64,000 nucleotides of DNA from the NCBI RefSeq assembly GCF_005952805.1, contig NZ_CP040709.1, positions 2,232,001 to 2,296,000 on the forward strand, given 5' to 3'. Numbering within the stretch: the first letter of the stretch is position 1; every line of letters starts with the position of its first letter. A program made the position numbers and the translations under genes. This document shows positions 36,555 to 48,080 of the stretch, one piece after another. The stretch is from Inhella inkyongensis (lineage in GTDB: Bacteria; Pseudomonadota; Gammaproteobacteria; Burkholderiales; Burkholderiaceae_C). The notes beneath the pieces were generated by a model. The model saw nothing but the letters and a program-made list of their open reading frames with translations. It was not told the DNA's origin and searched no databases.

Positions 36555-38873
36555 TTACGCCCGCTCCACCGCAATCGCGGTGAATCCGCCGCCCAGGCCC
36601 GCCGTCTCGCTCAAGCCGCTCGCCACACGCACCACGCCGGCAGCCAAGCCGGCGTTCAGCTTGGCAGGCAGCAGGGCGTGGCCGGCCCCTTGGCTGACGC
36701 GCACCAGGTCGCCATCGCTCAAGCCCAAGAGGGCGAAGTGTTCGGCGTCCAGCTGCACATGGGCCGCTTCGCGCGCGGCGCGGGTGGCTTGCAGGCTGGG
36801 CGCCTGGCGCACCAGCATGTCGCTGGCATAGGCCGGCAGCTCAGCCAGACGGAGCGACGGCACCAAGGCGGAGTAAGCTTCCTCAGCGCTTGGCGCGGCT
36901 GCCGCCAGCGGGCTGGCCGTCAGGCTCAGACCAGCACGGACCTGCTCGCTGCTCTCGAACTCAAAGCCACTCAGACCCAGGCTGTTGGCCAGCACGCGCA
37001 GCACCTTCCAGCCCGGACGGGCCTCGCCCTGCGGCGGCACCACGCCCACAAAGCTCTGCACCCGGCCCTCGGCATTCACGAAGCTGCCCGAGGTTTCGGT
37101 GAACGGGGCCAGGGGCAAAAGCACATCGGCCAGGTCCAAAAGCGCATCGCTGCGGTGGGTGGCCAGGGCCACGACCATATCGGCCTGGTCCAGAGCCTGC
37201 TTGGCGGCCTGGGGGTTGGCCACATCCAGCAGGGGGTCCACACCGACCATCAACACGCCCTGAGCCGGCGCCTCGTTCAGCAAAGCACGCGCGCTGCGGC
37301 CGCCTGCACCCGGGCGGGCACCTGCCAGCTGGACTCCGACCGTGTTGGCGGCCTGACCCAGGAAGCCCACGCTGGCCCCGCTGGTCTGGGCGATCCAGTT
37401 GGCGAGAGCGTACAAGGCGCTGGCTTGGGGATGTTCGGCGGCGGCATTGCCCAAGAGCACGGCCTTTTGTCCATCGCCTTGATTCAGCAATTCCGCAATG
37501 GCTTGCGCCTCGGCCGAGACCGCCGCCACCTCGACGGGGGCCGCAATACCCTTGGCCTGGGCCAAGGCGGCTGCCACTTCGCCCAGCACCGCCAGCCACT
37601 GTGCCGGGTGACGCAGCGCCTGGGCGGCAATGGGCATGGCCCAGTCGTCGGCCACTGCGTGGACGCGCGCGATCGCGGCACCATGGCGAGCGGTCTGGCG
37701 CAGGCGCTGCGCGAACAAGGGATGATCCTGGCGCAGCTGGGCACCCAGCACCAGCGCAACATCCAGTTGCGACAGAGATGCGATGGAGCGGCCCAGCAGG
37801 GGGGCTTCAGCGCCCTGCCCGCTCAATGCGTCATCTTGTTGGCGCAGGCGGCTGTCGATGTGCTCGCTGCCCAAGGCGCGCAGGATTTGGGCGGCCAGGG
37901 CAGCCTCTTCCACCGTGGCGTGCGGCGAAACCAGCGCGGCAAGCTGGCCGCCGTGGTTCTTCACACCATTGAGCCCCTTGGCGGCGAAGTCCAGCGCCGT
38001 CGCCCATTCGACGATCTGCCAAGCGCCATCGCGCTTGATCATCGGGCGCGTCAGGCGGTTGTCGGCATTCAGGCCTTCGTAGCTGAAGCGGTCGCGGTCG
38101 GCGATCCAGCATTCATTGACGGCATCGTTCTCCAGCGGCACCACGCGCATCACGCGGTTGTTCTTGACCTGAACGACCAGGTTCGTGCCCGTGGAGTCAT
38201 GCGGGCTGACCGACTTGCGGCGCGACAGCTCCCAAGTGCGGGCGCTGTAGCGGAAAGGCTTGCTGGTCAACGCGCCAACCGGGCAGAGGTCGATCATGTT
38301 GCCGCTGAGCTCGGAGTCCACCGTGCGGCCCACGAAGGTGGTGATCTCGCTGTGCTCGCCGCGGTGAGGCATGCCCAGTTCCATCACACCGGCGATTTCC
38401 TGACCGAAGCGCACGCAGCGGGTGCAGTGGATGCAACGGCTCATCTCCTCCATGGAGATCAGCGGGCCCACGTTCTTGTGGAACACCACGCGCTTTTCTT
38501 CGGTGTAGCGGCTCTTCACGCCGCCGTAACCGACCGCCAGATCCTGCAACTGGCACTCGCCGCCCTGGTCACAGATCGGGCAGTCCAGCGGGTGGTTGAT
38601 CAGCAAGAACTCCATCACGCCTTTCTGGGCGTTGAGGGCCTTCTCGCTCTTGGTGCGCACGATCATGCCGGGCGTCACGGGCGTGGCGCAGGCCGGCATG
38701 GGCTTGGGCGCCTTCTCGACGTCCACCAGGCACATGCGGCAGTTGGCCGCGATCGAGAGCTTCTTGTGATAGCAGAAGTGCGGCACATAGGTACCGACCT
38801 TCTCGGCCGCATGCATCACCATGCTGCCTTCGGGCACGGCCACCTTCTGGCCGTCGAGTTCGATTTCGACCAT
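36555..38873 (-). CDS. nuoG: NADH-quinone oxidoreductase subunit G
   Basis: The large peripheral-arm subunit, 772 residues. The N-terminal 2Fe-2S domain has CYHKKLSIAANCRMC with a later Cys in MPACATP. The 4Fe-4S domains follow with CPICDQGGECQLQD and RCIHCTRCVRFGQE. The molybdopterin-oxidoreductase-like domain fills the rest and has no cofactor in this family. It lies 3 bp after nuoF. The middle third (about residues 400-560) is Ala-rich and less conserved, which is common in this subunit. Confidence 0.96.
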   Translation of the reverse strand: MVEIELDGQKVAVPEGSMVMHAAEKVGTYVPHFCYHKKLSIAANCRMCLVDVEKAPKPMPACATPVTPGMIVRTKSEKALNAQKGVMEFLLINHPLDCPICDQGGECQLQDLAVGYGGVKSRYTEEKRVVFHKNVGPLISMEEMSRCIHCTRCVRFGQEIAGVMELGMPHRGEHSEITTFVGRTVDSELSGNMIDLCPVGALTSKPFRYSARTWELSRRKSVSPHDSTGTNLVVQVKNNRVMRVVPLENDAVNECWIADRDRFSYEGLNADNRLTRPMIKRDGAWQIVEWATALDFAAKGLNGVKNHGGQLAALVSPHATVEEAALAAQILRALGSEHIDSRLRQQDDALSGQGAEAPLLGRSIASLSQLDVALVLGAQLRQDHPLFAQRLRQTARHGAAIARVHAVADDWAMPIAAQALRHPAQWLAVLGEVAAALAQAKGIAAPVEVAAVSAEAQAIAELLNQGDGQKAVLLGNAAAEHPQASALYALANWIAQTSGASVGFLGQAANTVGVQLAGARPGAGGRSARALLNEAPAQGVLMVGVDPLLDVANPQAAKQALDQADMVVALATHRSDALLDLADVLLPLAPFTETSGSFVNAEGRVQSFVGVVPPQGEARPGWKVLRVLANSLGLSGFEFESSEQVRAGLSLTASPLAAAAPSAEEAYSALVPSLRLAELPAYASDMLVRQAPSLQATRAAREAAHVQLDAEHFALLGLSDGDLVRVSQGAGHALLPAKLNAGLAAGVVRVASGLSETAGLGGGFTAIAVERA

Positions 38874-38876
38874 TTC

Positions 38877-40214
38877 TTATGCAGCCTTCTTGGTTTGTGC
38901 CGCTTCTATCATGGCGACAAACTCATGCTTGAAATGCTTGAGCATGGCGCGCACCGGCATGGCAGCGGCGTCGCCCAGCGCACAGATGGTGCGGCCTTGG
39001 ATGTTGTCAGCCACGCTATTGAGCAGGGCGATGTCTTCCATGCGACCCTGACCATGGGCGATGCGATCGATCACGCGGTGCATCCAACCCGTGCCTTCGC
39101 GACAGGGCGTGCACTGACCGCAGCTTTCGTGGGCGTAGAAATAGGACAGGCGCAGCAGGCTCTCAACCATGCACCGGCTGTCGTCCATCACGATGACCGC
39201 GCCCGAGCCCAGCATGGAGCCGGCCTTGGCGATGGAGTCATAGTCCATCGTGCACTGCATCATCACGTCAGCTGGCAGCACCGGCGCCGATGAACCACCC
39301 GGGATGACGGCCTTCAGCTGGCGGCCCTTGCGCACCCCGCCGGCCAACTCCAGCAAGGTGCTGAAGGGGGTCCCCAGCGGAACTTCGTAGTTCCCGGGGC
39401 GCTCGACGTCGCCGCTGACCGAGAAGATCTTGGTGCCGCCGTTGTTGGGCTTGCCGATCTCCAGGTAGGCCGGTCCGCCGTTGCGGATGATCCAGGGCAC
39501 CGCCGCGAAGGTCTCGGTGTTGTTGATGGTGGTGGGCTTGCCGTAAAGACCGAAGCTGGCCGGGAACGGCGGCTTGAAGCGCGGCTGGCCCTTCTTGCCT
39601 TCCAGCGACTCCAGCAGTGCGGTTTCTTCGCCGCAGATGTAGGCGCCAAACCCGTGGTGGGCATGAAGCTGGAAGCTGAAGCCCGAACCCAGAATCTTGT
39701 CGCCCAGCAGGCCAGCGGCACGGGCCTCTTCCAGCGCGGCTTCGAAGCGCTCATAGACCTCGAAGATCTCGCCGTGGATGTAGTTGTAGCCCACCGAGAT
39801 GCCCATCGCATAGGCGGCGATGGCCATGCCTTCGATCACCGCGTGCGGGTTGAACATCAGGATGTCGCGGTCCTTGCAGGTGCCCGGCTCGCCCTCGTCC
39901 GAATTGCAGACCAGGTACTTCGCGCCCGGGAACTGGCGCGGCATGAAGCTCCACTTCAGGCCGGTCGGAAAGCCAGCACCACCGCGGCCGCGCAAGCTGG
40001 AGGCCTTGACCTCGGCAATCACCTGCTCGGGCGTCATGCCCTGGCCTTCACCCTGGGCCAGGATCTTGCGCAAGGCCGCATAGCCGCCGCGCGCTTCGTA
40101 GTCCTTCAGACCCCAGTTCTTGCCATTGAGCTCGGCATAGATCTGCGGCTGGATGTGGCGCCCGTGAAAGCAGGTGTGCTCACCGGTGCTTTGGAATTTG
40201 GAGAGGTCCAGCAT
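38877..40214 (-). CDS. nuoF: NADH-quinone oxidoreductase subunit F (NADH/FMN site)
   Basis: A 445-residue subunit that binds NADH and FMN and holds cluster N3. The FMN/NADH glycine loop is [14 protein letters not shown], the NAD block is [15 protein letters not shown], and the cluster motif is [16 protein letters not shown] with the fourth Cys in [10 protein letters not shown]. It lies 2 bp after nuoE. Confidence 0.97.
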   Translation of the reverse strand: MLDLSKFQSTGEHTCFHGRHIQPQIYAELNGKNWGLKDYEARGGYAALRKILAQGEGQGMTPEQVIAEVKASSLRGRGGAGFPTGLKWSFMPRQFPGAKYLVCNSDEGEPGTCKDRDILMFNPHAVIEGMAIAAYAMGISVGYNYIHGEIFEVYERFEAALEEARAAGLLGDKILGSGFSFQLHAHHGFGAYICGEETALLESLEGKKGQPRFKPPFPASFGLYGKPTTINNTETFAAVPWIIRNGGPAYLEIGKPNNGGTKIFSVSGDVERPGNYEVPLGTPFSTLLELAGGVRKGRQLKAVIPGGSSAPVLPADVMMQCTMDYDSIAKAGSMLGSGAVIVMDDSRCMVESLLRLSYFYAHESCGQCTPCREGTGWMHRVIDRIAHGQGRMEDIALLNSVADNIQGRTICALGDAAAMPVRAMLKHFKHEFVAMIEAAQTKKAA

Positions 40215-40216
40215 CG

Positions 40217-40708
40217 TCAGGCCTTCTTCAGCACATCGAGCAGCTCGTCGAGCCGCTCATGGCTCATGTAGCTGCACATCTGGCGGTCATTGACCAGCAT
40301 CACCGGCGCATCGGCGCAGGCGCCCAGGCATTCACATTGCTGCACGGTGAATTGGCCGTCCGCCGTGGTTCCACCCATCTCGACGCCGAGGCGGTCCAGC
40401 ACATGCTGCAGGGCCTGTTGGCCACCGCGCAGCTGACAGGGCAAATTGGTGCAGACGTTCAGCTTGAACTTGCCCACCGGCTGCTGGTTGTACATGTTGT
40501 AGAAGGTCGTGACCTCGTGCACCGCGATCGGCGCCATGCCCAGGTATTGGGCCAGCACGTCCTCGGACTCACGCGAGACGAACCCCTCTTCCTGCTGAAT
40601 GATGGACAGACAGGCCATGACGGCCGACTGCTTTTGCTCGGCAGGGTATTTGGCGACTTCGCGATCCCAGCGGGCGCGCGTCGCGTCGGAAAGTTGGTAG
40701 CTGCTCAT
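40217..40708 (-). CDS. nuoE: NADH-quinone oxidoreductase subunit E
   Basis: A 163-residue thioredoxin-fold 2Fe-2S subunit. The four ligands are seen as CTNLPC and CECLGAC. The N-terminal helical bundle has the block [19 protein letters not shown]. The ATG at 40708 overlaps the nuoD stop by 4 bp, so translation is coupled. Confidence 0.96.
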   Translation of the reverse strand: MSSYQLSDATRARWDREVAKYPAEQKQSAVMACLSIIQQEEGFVSRESEDVLAQYLGMAPIAVHEVTTFYNMYNQQPVGKFKLNVCTNLPCQLRGGQQALQHVLDRLGVEMGGTTADGQFTVQQCECLGACADAPVMLVNDRQMCSYMSHERLDELLDVLKKA

Positions 40709-41970
40709 CGATCGATCTCGCCGAACACGATGTCCATGGTGCCGATGATGGCCACGGCGTCCGCAATCATGTGGCCGCGGCTCATCTCATCCAGACCCGC
40801 CAAATGGGCAAAGCCCGGCGCGCGGATCTTCAGTCGGTAGGGCTTGTTGGCGCCGTCGCTCACCATGTAGATGCCGAATTCGCCCTTGGGGTGTTCGACG
40901 GCGGCATAGGCCTCGCCGGCCGGCACGCGGAAGCCTTCCGTGAAGAGCTTGAAGTGGTGGATCAGCTCTTCCATGTTGGACTTCATGGCCTCGCGACCCG
41001 GGGGCGCCACCTTGTGGTTGTCGGTGATCACCGGACCGGCGCCTTTTGCCGAATCGGCTTTGAGCCAAGCCACGCACTGTTGAATGATGCGGTTGGACTG
41101 GCGCATCTCTTCCATGCGCACCAGATAACGGTCATAGGTGTCGCCGTTGACGCCGACCGGAATATCGAAATCCATCGCGCCGTAGCAGTCGTAGGGCTGC
41201 TGCTTGCGCAGATCCCAGGCGATGCCCGAACCGCGCAGCATGGCGCCGGTGAAACCCAGGTTCAGCGCGCGCTCCGGCGTGACCACGCCAATGCCCACCG
41301 TGCGCTGCTTCCAGATCCGGTTGTCGGTCAGCAGGGTCTCATAGTCGTCCACGCAGGCCGGGAAGCGCTTGGTGAAGTCCTCGATGAAATCCAGCAGCGT
41401 GCCGCTGCGGTTTTCATTCAGCTTGGCCATGGTCTTGGCGTTGCGGACCTTGCTCGCCTGGTACTGCGGCATCACATCCGGCAGGTCGCGGTAGACACCG
41501 CCCGGACGGAAGTAGGCGGCGTGCATGCGCGCACCCGACACCGCCTCGTACATGTCGAAGATGTCCTCACGCTCGCGGAAGGCGTAGATGAAGATGTTCA
41601 TCGCGCCGCAGTCCAGACCATGGCAGCCCAGCCACAGCAGGTGGTTGAGCAGACGGGTCAGCTCGCTGAACATCACACGGATGTACTGGGCGCGCAGCGG
41701 CACGTCCAGGTTCAGCATCTTCTCGATGGCCAGGCAGTAGGCGTGCTCGTTGCACATCATCGAGACGTAGTCCAGCCGGTCCATATAGGGCAGCGACTGA
41801 ATGTAGGTCTTGCTCTCGGCCAGTTTCTCGGTGGCGCGGTGCAGCAGGCCGATGTGGGGATCGGCGCGCTGAATCACTTCGCCATCCAGTTCCAGCACCA
41901 GGCGCAGCACGCCGTGCGCGGCCGGATGCTGGGGGCCGAAGTTGAGCGTGTAGTTCTTGATTTCACTCAT
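40705..41970 (-). CDS. nuoD: NADH-quinone oxidoreductase subunit D
   Basis: The 49-kDa-type subunit that shapes the quinone site with NuoB, 421 residues. It begins [19 protein letters not shown], the conserved quinone-cavity loop with His, and has the [17 protein letters not shown] block and GVGVV-type core. It is a separate gene from nuoC, unlike the fused nuoCD of E. coli. The C-terminus ends in the conserved DIVFGEIDR. Confidence 0.97.
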   Translation of the reverse strand: MSEIKNYTLNFGPQHPAAHGVLRLVLELDGEVIQRADPHIGLLHRATEKLAESKTYIQSLPYMDRLDYVSMMCNEHAYCLAIEKMLNLDVPLRAQYIRVMFSELTRLLNHLLWLGCHGLDCGAMNIFIYAFREREDIFDMYEAVSGARMHAAYFRPGGVYRDLPDVMPQYQASKVRNAKTMAKLNENRSGTLLDFIEDFTKRFPACVDDYETLLTDNRIWKQRTVGIGVVTPERALNLGFTGAMLRGSGIAWDLRKQQPYDCYGAMDFDIPVGVNGDTYDRYLVRMEEMRQSNRIIQQCVAWLKADSAKGAGPVITDNHKVAPPGREAMKSNMEELIHHFKLFTEGFRVPAGEAYAAVEHPKGEFGIYMVSDGANKPYRLKIRAPGFAHLAGLDEMSRGHMIADAVAIIGTMDIVFGEIDR

Positions 41971-41973
41971 GGT

Positions 41974-42576
41974 TCACAGCCCGCCATAACTGTCTTCGCG
42001 GATGACGCGCGGCGTGATCTCGCGCGGCTCGATCGATACCGGCTGGTAGATCACGCGCTTTTGCTCGGCGTCGTAGCGCATTTCCACATGGCCCGATACC
42101 GGGAAGTCCTTGCGCATCGGGTGGCCAATGAAACCGTAGTCGGTCAGGATGCGGCGCAGGTCCTCATGGCCGTCAAACAAGATGCCATACAGGTCGAAGG
42201 CTTCGCGCTCGAACCAGTTGGCCGAGGTCCACAGCGGCGTGACCGAGGCCACCACGGGCAGGTCGTCATCGGGTGCGAACACCTTGAGTCGAACGCGCTG
42301 ATTGAGCGTCACCGACAGCAGGTGAGAGGCTACGCAGAAACGCGGCCCTTCCCAGGCGCTGTTGCCGTAGCTGGAGTAGTCCAAACCGGCCAGGTCGATG
42401 AGCTGCTCGAAACGCAGCTCCGAGTGATCGCGCAGGGTCTTGGCAACCGCGAAGTAATCGGCAGCCGCCACTTCCACGGTGATCTCGCCCAAGGCGCGGG
42501 TCAGTTTGCGAATGCGCTCACCGAGCGCGCTCTTGAGGCTGGCTTCCAGCCGGTCCAAACAAGGGGTCACGGTCAT
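41974..42576 (-). CDS. nuoC: NADH-quinone oxidoreductase subunit C
   Basis: The 30-kDa-type subunit, 200 residues, with the signature block [29 protein letters not shown] (seen as [10 protein letters not shown] and HPMRKDFP). It contacts NuoD in the peripheral arm and has no cofactor. It sits 3 bp before nuoD and 8 bp after nuoB. Confidence 0.96.
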   Translation of the reverse strand: MTVTPCLDRLEASLKSALGERIRKLTRALGEITVEVAAADYFAVAKTLRDHSELRFEQLIDLAGLDYSSYGNSAWEGPRFCVASHLLSVTLNQRVRLKVFAPDDDLPVVASVTPLWTSANWFEREAFDLYGILFDGHEDLRRILTDYGFIGHPMRKDFPVSGHVEMRYDAEQKRVIYQPVSIEPREITPRVIREDSYGGL

Positions 42577-42584
42577 GTCGGCCT

Positions 42585-43061
42585 TCAGCGAGCGATGGTG
42601 TTTTCGCGGCGGATCTTGGCCTGCAGTTGCAGGATGCCGTAGAGCAGCGCCTCGGCCGTCGGCGGACAGCCTGGCACATAGACGTCGACGGGAACGATGC
42701 GGTCACAGCCGCGCACCACCGAATAGCTGTAGTGGTAGTAGCCACCGCCGTTGGCACACGATCCCATCGAGATAACCCACCGCGGTTCGGCCATCTGGTC
42801 GTAGACCTTGCGCAGGGCGGGCGCCATCTTGTTGCACAGCGTGCCAGCCACGATCATCAAATCGCTTTGGCGCGGACTGGGACGGAACAACATGCCGAAG
42901 CGGTCGATGTCATAGCGAGCCGCACCCGCATGCATCATCTCCACTGCACAGCAGGCCAGACCAAAAGTCATCGGCCACAGCGAACCGGTTTTGGACCAGT
43001 TGATCAGCTTGTCCACCGACGTGGTGACAAAGCCTTCCTTCAATACACCTTCAATGCCCAT
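42585..43061 (-). CDS. nuoB: NADH-quinone oxidoreductase subunit B (cluster N2)
   Basis: A 158-residue subunit that holds the terminal 4Fe-4S cluster N2. Adjacent Cys in GLACCAVEM plus SMGSCANGG and VPGCPPTAE supply the ligands. I place the start at the ATG at 43061 ([10 protein letters not shown]), the usual betaproteobacterial N-terminus. A TTG four codons upstream has a purine-rich stretch too close to it to be a good ribosome site. A 102-bp gap separates it from nuoA. Confidence 0.96.
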   Translation of the reverse strand: MGIEGVLKEGFVTTSVDKLINWSKTGSLWPMTFGLACCAVEMMHAGAARYDIDRFGMLFRPSPRQSDLMIVAGTLCNKMAPALRKVYDQMAEPRWVISMGSCANGGGYYHYSYSVVRGCDRIVPVDVYVPGCPPTAEALLYGILQLQAKIRRENTIAR

Positions 43062-43163
43062 AGCGTGCACCAACCTTTTTAGTGCGAGCAGGCCAGGGAC
43101 GGCCCGCTCTCGAGTCGGTCGGCCACCCCTGCGCCGGACCGCTCACCTCGCCCGGAGGCGGGC

Positions 43164-43523
43164 TCATTCCCAATCAAGGGCACCCTTCTTCCATTCGTAG
43201 GCGAAGCCCACGACCAGAATGCCGAGGAAAACCATCATGGCCCAGAAACCTGTGGGGCCGATTTCCTTGAGCGCCAATGCCCAAGGGAACAGGAACGCGA
43301 TTTCCAAGTCGAACAGAATGAAGAGGATGGCCACGAGGTAATAGCGCACATCAAACTTCATGCGCGCGTCTTCAAAGGCCTCGAAGCCGCATTCGTAAGG
43401 GGAGTTCTTGGCCGCATCGGGCCTGTGCGGGCCCATCAGGGCACCAAGCACTTGGGGGATGACGCCGACAGCGGCGCCGACCAGGATGAAGAGGATGACA
43501 GGGAGGTACTGTTCCAAACTCAT
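43164..43523 (-). CDS. nuoA: NADH-quinone oxidoreductase subunit A
   Basis: A 119-residue three-helix subunit, first gene of the nuo operon. It has the conserved loop [39 protein letters not shown], seen in SPYECGFE and [11 protein letters not shown]. The single conserved Cys in YECG is exposed in the deactive enzyme in other organisms. Upstream lies tRNA-Leu; I could not fix a promoter in the 50-bp gap. Confidence 0.96.
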   Translation of the reverse strand: MSLEQYLPVILFILVGAAVGVIPQVLGALMGPHRPDAAKNSPYECGFEAFEDARMKFDVRYYLVAILFILFDLEIAFLFPWALALKEIGPTGFWAMMVFLGILVVGFAYEWKKGALDWE

Positions 43524-43573
43524 GGTCTTTGGCCGGGTGACAAAACCGCGGCATCTTATGCGCTAGAAACGAC

Positions 43574-43601
43574 AACGGGCGCTGGAGGTGCCGCGCCCGT
43601 T
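43574..43601 (-). terminator. Probable hairpin terminator after tRNA-Leu
   Basis: A perfect 9-bp stem AACGGGCGC/GCGCCCGTT with a 10-base loop lies 50 bp downstream of the tRNA on its strand. The following bases GTCGTTT are only moderately T-rich, so termination may be partial and some transcripts may run into nuoA. Confidence 0.6.
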
Positions 43602-43650
43602 TTGCGGTTTATCAATCTGTTGAAAGGCTTCAACGATTGAACTGAGTATC

Positions 43651-43735
43651 TGGTGCGCTCGGCGAGACTCGAACTCGCACAGCTTTCGCCACTACCCCCT
43701 CAAGATAGCGTGTCTACCAATTTCACCACGAGCGC
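43651..43735 (-). tRNA. tRNA-Leu (anticodon GAG)
   Basis: An 85-base tRNA with encoded CCA. The acceptor stem GCGCTCG pairs with CGAGCGC. The D-arm is GTGGTGAAATTGGTAGACAC, the anticodon stem-loop is CTATC-TTGAGGG-GGTAG with GAG at the centre, a variable arm of class II size (GTGGCGAAAGC) follows, and the T-arm contains GTTCGAGTC. The long variable arm and anticodon identify leucine. It lies between secG and nuoA. Confidence 0.97.
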
Positions 43736-43814
43736 ATCATTTATCTGCTCACCACGCTTGAGGATTGCTGTGTGGTGAACAGCCTCGCATTCTATACAGA
43801 AAAACGAGGAGTTT

Positions 43815-44198
43815 TTACGGCTGCGATGCTGCAGTTTGCGCGGGCAATGCGCCCGGCACAGCGGCTGCACCGCTGACGGCGGCCGAGGCTGGCACCTGCA
43901 CCGCAGAGGCCGCTGCAGCCGGAGCATCCAACACCGAGCTGCCCGAGCCGCCTTGAGTGCGGGCCGAGCTGAAGCCCGCCAAAGCCAGCGTGCACACAAA
44001 GAACAGCGTGGCGCAAATGGCCGTCGACTTGGACAGCACATTGGCACTGCCGGTGGCACCGAAGAGCGTGCCCGAAGCACCGGCACCAAAGGAAGCCCCC
44101 ATATCGGCGCCTTTGCCATGCTGCACCAGCACCAAACCAATCATCGCCAGGGCGCTCACAAGCTGGACCACCAGCACCAGGTTCATCAGGAATTGCAT
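43815..44198 (-). CDS. secG: Preprotein translocase subunit SecG
   Basis: A 127-residue auxiliary subunit of the SecYEG channel. Two hydrophobic helices (about residues 4-24 and 56-76) flank the conserved loop LVQHGKGADMGASFGAGASGTLFG. The C-terminal 45 residues are almost entirely Ala/Ser/Pro/Val/Gln and make the protein longer than E. coli SecG (110). The gap to tpiA is 26 bp and the pair is probably co-transcribed with tRNA-Leu downstream. Confidence 0.95.
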   Translation of the reverse strand: MQFLMNLVLVVQLVSALAMIGLVLVQHGKGADMGASFGAGASGTLFGATGSANVLSKSTAICATLFFVCTLALAGFSSARTQGGSGSSVLDAPAAAASAVQVPASAAVSGAAAVPGALPAQTAASQP

Positions 44199-44224
44199 TT
44201 CAGATCTCCGTTACTTCTGTGAAT

Positions 44225-44959
44225 TCAAGCGCGGCAGATGGCATCGAAGTCCGCCGCCTTCAAGGCCGCGCCGCCAATCAAGCCGCCATCAATATCCGCT
44301 TGGGCAAACAGCTCGGCCGCGTTGTCGGGCTTGACGCTGCCGCCATAGAGCAATCGCATGGAGGCGGCCGCCGGCGTGGCAGCGGCCAGTTGGGCACGCA
44401 GCAAAGCATGCACGGCCTGAGCCTGCGCCGGCGTGGCGGTCAGTCCCGTGCCAATGGCCCAGACAGGCTCATAAGCCACCACCACGTCTTGAATGCGTTC
44501 ACCCAACAATGCAATCACGGCCGCCAATTGGCGCGTCACCACGGCATCTGTTTGCGCAGCCTCGCGCTCGGCGAGGGTCTCGCCCACACAAACGATGGGA
44601 GTCAAACCCTGAGCCAGCGCGGCCTGCGCCTTGCGGGCGACAGTCTCATCGCTCTCAGCATGGTAGGCACGGCGCTCGCTATGACCGACGATGACATAGC
44701 GGCAGCCCCAATCCGCCAGCATGGCCGCCGACACCTCCCCGGTGTAGGCACCAGCTGCGTGAACAGAGCAATCCTGCCCGCCCCAAGCCAGAACAGTCCC
44801 CTGCAGCTGCTGCGCCGCATCGGCCAGCAAGGGGTGCGGCACACAGACCGCCACATCCGCGGCCCAAGGCGACAGGGCCTTGAGCTCGGACAAGAGGCCC
44901 GCAGCGAAGGCGCGCGTGCCGTTCATCTTCCAATTGCCGACCACCAGGGTCTTGCGCAT
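44225..44959 (-). CDS. tpiA: Triosephosphate isomerase
   Basis: Interconverts dihydroxyacetone phosphate and glyceraldehyde-3-phosphate in glycolysis. From the ATG at 44959 it has 244 residues. The catalytic set is complete: Lys in VGNWKMNG, His in VIVGHSERR, and Glu in [12 protein letters not shown], with the phosphate loop [11 protein letters not shown]. The longer frame to 45103 overlaps the next gene and is discarded. A purine-rich GGAGAGAC lies before the ATG. Confidence 0.97.
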   Translation of the reverse strand: MRKTLVVGNWKMNGTRAFAAGLLSELKALSPWAADVAVCVPHPLLADAAQQLQGTVLAWGGQDCSVHAAGAYTGEVSAAMLADWGCRYVIVGHSERRAYHAESDETVARKAQAALAQGLTPIVCVGETLAEREAAQTDAVVTRQLAAVIALLGERIQDVVVAYEPVWAIGTGLTATPAQAQAVHALLRAQLAAATPAAASMRLLYGGSVKPDNAAELFAQADIDGGLIGGAALKAADFDAICRA

Positions 44960-44970
44960 TTCGTCTCTCC

Positions 44971-45960
44971 TCAATTCCAACGCAGCACCAGCTTGCCGAT
45001 GTGCGCTCCTTCTTCCAGGGTCTGATGGGCTTGCACCACCTGCTCGGCAGCAAAGACCTGGTGCAGCACAGGCCGGATGCGGCGCGTATTCAGCAAGGGC
45101 CAAACCCGTTCGCGCAGCTTTTCGGCAATGGCAGCCTTGTAGGCCAATGAGCGCGCGCGCAGGGTCGAGCCCGCAACAGTCAGGCGACGGCGCAGCAACA
45201 AGCCCGCATCCAACTCAGCCTTGCTGCCACCCTGGACCGCAATCAACTGCACCCGGCCATCCTCCGCCAAGCAGCGCAGATCGCGTCCCAAATACTCGCC
45301 GCCCACCATGTCCAGCACGACATCGACACCCCGCTGGCCAGTGGCATCGAGAGCCGCACGGACAAAGTCCTGCTCGCGATAGTTGATGGCCAACTCAGCC
45401 CCCAAGGCGCGACACGCACTGGCCTTGGCCTCATTGCCCACCGTCACCAGGACTCGGGCGCCGAAGGCCTTCGCCAGCTGAATCGCGGTGGTGCCAATCC
45501 CACTGGAGCCTCCATGGACCAGCAGCACATCGCCTGCGCGCAAGCCGGCCTGATCAAAGACATTCGACCAAACCGTGAACAAGGTTTCAGGCAGCGAAGC
45601 GCCCTCCTCCATCGTCCATCCCTGCGGCAGCGGCAGGCACTGCGACACGGGCGCCACACACTGTTCTGCGTAGCCACCACCCGCCACCAAGGCCACCACG
45701 GCATCACCCACTGCCAAGCCGGCAGCGTGCAATGCCTGCGGATCACCCCCGACGATGTGCCCGGCCACTTCCAAACCTGGCAAGGCACTGACCCCAGCTG
45801 GCGCCGGGTACAAGCCCCGGCGCTGCAAGAGATCAGGTCGATTCAGGCCCGAGGCCCGAACAACGATGAGGCATTCCCCCGCAGCCGGAACGGGATCCGG
45901 GCACTCGATCATCTCGAGTACCTCGGGCCCTCCGGCTTGGGCGATGGCAATGCCGCGCAT
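44971..45960 (-). CDS. NAD(P)H:quinone oxidoreductase, zinc-independent MDR family
   Basis: A 329-residue medium-chain reductase. It has the GroES-like N-terminal domain with [17 protein letters not shown] and a Rossmann domain with [20 protein letters not shown] for NADPH. The Cys/His zinc ligands of alcohol dehydrogenases are absent. The pattern matches the PIG3/TP53I3-type quinone oxidoreductases. It stands between pnp (8 bp away) and tpiA (11 bp), so it may be expressed with either. The natural substrate is unknown. Confidence 0.9.
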   Translation of the reverse strand: MRGIAIAQAGGPEVLEMIECPDPVPAAGECLIVVRASGLNRPDLLQRRGLYPAPAGVSALPGLEVAGHIVGGDPQALHAAGLAVGDAVVALVAGGGYAEQCVAPVSQCLPLPQGWTMEEGASLPETLFTVWSNVFDQAGLRAGDVLLVHGGSSGIGTTAIQLAKAFGARVLVTVGNEAKASACRALGAELAINYREQDFVRAALDATGQRGVDVVLDMVGGEYLGRDLRCLAEDGRVQLIAVQGGSKAELDAGLLLRRRLTVAGSTLRARSLAYKAAIAEKLRERVWPLLNTRRIRPVLHQVFAAEQVVQAHQTLEEGAHIGKLVLRWN

Positions 45961-45968
45961 GCGCCGAC

Positions 45969-48080
45969 TTACTCGTGGCTAGGAGCCGGACGCTCGATCA
46001 GTGCCTTCATGGACAGCTTGACGCGGCCCTTCTCATCGGTGTCGAGCACCTTGACCTTGACCACTTGGCCCTCTTGCAGCACGTCGGTCACCTTGCCGAT
46101 GCGCTGATGGGCGATTTCGCTGATGTGAACCAGACCGTCCTTGTTCGGCAGGATCTGCACCAGGGCGCCGAAGTCCAGGATCTTGACGACCGGGCCTTCG
46201 TAGGTCTGACCCACCACGGCCTCGGCCGTGATGTCCTCGATACGCTTCTTGGCCAGTTCGGCCTTGGCGGCGTCGGTCGAAGCGATGGTGATGGTGCCGT
46301 CGTCGCCGATGTCGATGGTGGTCCCGGTCTCTTCAGTCAGCGCGCGGATGGTGGCGCCGCCCTTGCCGATCACGTCACGGATCTTCTCCGGATTGATCTT
46401 CATGGTGTAGAGGCGCGGGGCGAAGTCCGACACCTCGGTGTTGGCGGTGGCCATGGCCTCGACCATCTTCGACAGGATATGCAGTCGGGCTTCCTTGGCC
46501 TGGGCCAGGGCGACCTGCATGATTTCCTTGGTGATGCCCTGGATCTTGATGTCCATCTGCAGCGCCGTCACGCCGCCATTGGTACCGGCCACCTTGAAGT
46601 CCATGTCACCCAGGTGATCTTCGTCACCCAGGATGTCGGTCAGCACGGCAAAGCGCTGGCCGTCCTTGATCAAACCCATGGCGATGCCAGCCACATGGGC
46701 CTTCAGGGGCACGCCGGCGTCCATCATGGACAGGCAGCCGCCGCAGACCGAAGCCATCGACGAGGAACCGTTGGACTCGGTGATCTCCGACACCACACGC
46801 AGGGTGTAAGGGAACTCTTCCTTGCTGGGCAGCACAGCCATCAGCGCGCGCTTGGCCAGGCGGCCGTGGCCGATCTCGCGGCGCTTGGGGCTGCCCACGC
46901 GGCCGGTCTCACCGGTGGCGAACGGGGGCATGTTGTAGTGCAGCATGAAGCGGTCGCTGTACTCGCCGGCCAGGGCGTCGATCAGCTGCGCATCGCGGTC
47001 GGTGCCCAGGGTGGTGGCCACCAGGGCTTGCGTCTCGCCGCGAGTGAACAGGGCCGAGCCGTGGGTGCGGGGCAGCACGCCGTTGCGGATCTCGATGGCA
47101 CGCACGGTGCGGGTATCGCGGCCGTCGATACGGGGCTCGCCATTCAGGATCTGGCTACGCACGATGCGCGCTTCGATCTCGAACAACAGGTTGTCAACTT
47201 CGACGCCGTCAAACTCGACGCCCTGCTCCTTCAGCGTGGCCTTGACGGCCGCGTAAGCGGCGCGGCAGGCCTCGGTGCGGGCTTGCTTGCTGCGGATCTG
47301 GTAGGCAGCGCGCAGTTGGCCTTCAGCCAACTCGGTCACCTGGGCGATGAAAGGCTCGTTCTTCGCCGGGGCGGTCCAGTTCCAGCTCGGCTTGCCGGCA
47401 TCGCGCACCAGTTCATGGATGGCGTTGATCGCCACCTTGCCGGCCTCGTGACCAAAGACCACGGCGCCCAGCATCACTTCTTCGCTCAGCTGGTCGGCTT
47501 CCGACTCCACCATCAGCACGGCAGCCTCGGTGCCAGCCACGACCAAGTCGAGCTTGCTGTTGGCCATCTCGGACTTGCCGGGGTTCAGCACGTACTCGCC
47601 ATTCACATAGCCGACGCGCGCAGCACCAATCGGGCCATTGAAGGGGATACCAGAGATGGCCAGCGCGGCGCTCGAGGCGATCAGGGCGGCGATGTCAGCC
47701 TGAACTTCGGGATTCAGGCTCAAGGTGTGGATGACCACCTGAACTTCATTGAAGAAGCCCTCCGGGAACAGCGGGCGGATCGGGCGGTCGATCAGGCGGC
47801 TGGTCAGGGTCTCCAGCTCGCTCGGGCGGCCCTCGCGCTTGAAGAAGCTGCCAGGGATCTTGCCGGCGGCATAGGTCTTCTCGATGTAGTCGACGGTCAG
47901 CGGGAAGAAGTCCTGACCGGGCTTGGCTTCCTTGCGTGCCACGACGGTGGCCAAGACCACGGTGTCGTCGATGTTGACCAGCACGGCGCCGGTGGATTGA
48001 CGGGCGATCTCGCCGGTCTCCATGGTGACGGTGTGCTGGCCCCAGGTAAAGGTCTTGCTGACTTTGTTGAACAGGCTCAT
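45969..48080 (-). CDS. pnp: Polynucleotide phosphorylase
   Basis: A 3'-5' phosphorolytic exoribonuclease, 703 residues. Two RNase PH domains surround an all-helical linker. The second has [16 protein letters not shown] with catalytic Asp residues, and [17 protein letters not shown] is the phosphate/RNA-binding block. The KH domain has [15 protein letters not shown] and the S1 domain has [17 protein letters not shown]. It follows rpsO with a terminator hairpin between them, the same arrangement as in E. coli, where the leader is cut by RNase III and pnp is autoregulated. Confidence 0.97.
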   Translation of the reverse strand: MSLFNKVSKTFTWGQHTVTMETGEIARQSTGAVLVNIDDTVVLATVVARKEAKPGQDFFPLTVDYIEKTYAAGKIPGSFFKREGRPSELETLTSRLIDRPIRPLFPEGFFNEVQVVIHTLSLNPEVQADIAALIASSAALAISGIPFNGPIGAARVGYVNGEYVLNPGKSEMANSKLDLVVAGTEAAVLMVESEADQLSEEVMLGAVVFGHEAGKVAINAIHELVRDAGKPSWNWTAPAKNEPFIAQVTELAEGQLRAAYQIRSKQARTEACRAAYAAVKATLKEQGVEFDGVEVDNLLFEIEARIVRSQILNGEPRIDGRDTRTVRAIEIRNGVLPRTHGSALFTRGETQALVATTLGTDRDAQLIDALAGEYSDRFMLHYNMPPFATGETGRVGSPKRREIGHGRLAKRALMAVLPSKEEFPYTLRVVSEITESNGSSSMASVCGGCLSMMDAGVPLKAHVAGIAMGLIKDGQRFAVLTDILGDEDHLGDMDFKVAGTNGGVTALQMDIKIQGITKEIMQVALAQAKEARLHILSKMVEAMATANTEVSDFAPRLYTMKINPEKIRDVIGKGGATIRALTEETGTTIDIGDDGTITIASTDAAKAELAKKRIEDITAEAVVGQTYEGPVVKILDFGALVQILPNKDGLVHISEIAHQRIGKVTDVLQEGQVVKVKVLDTDEKGRVKLSMKALIERPAPSHE

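Noticed and set aside
35427..39293. A 1288-codon open frame on the plus strand
   Set aside because: It lies wholly antisense to nuoH and nuoG and part of nuoF. The product is rich in His, Gln, Ala and Gly with no domain. It is a typical shadow frame of GC-rich DNA.
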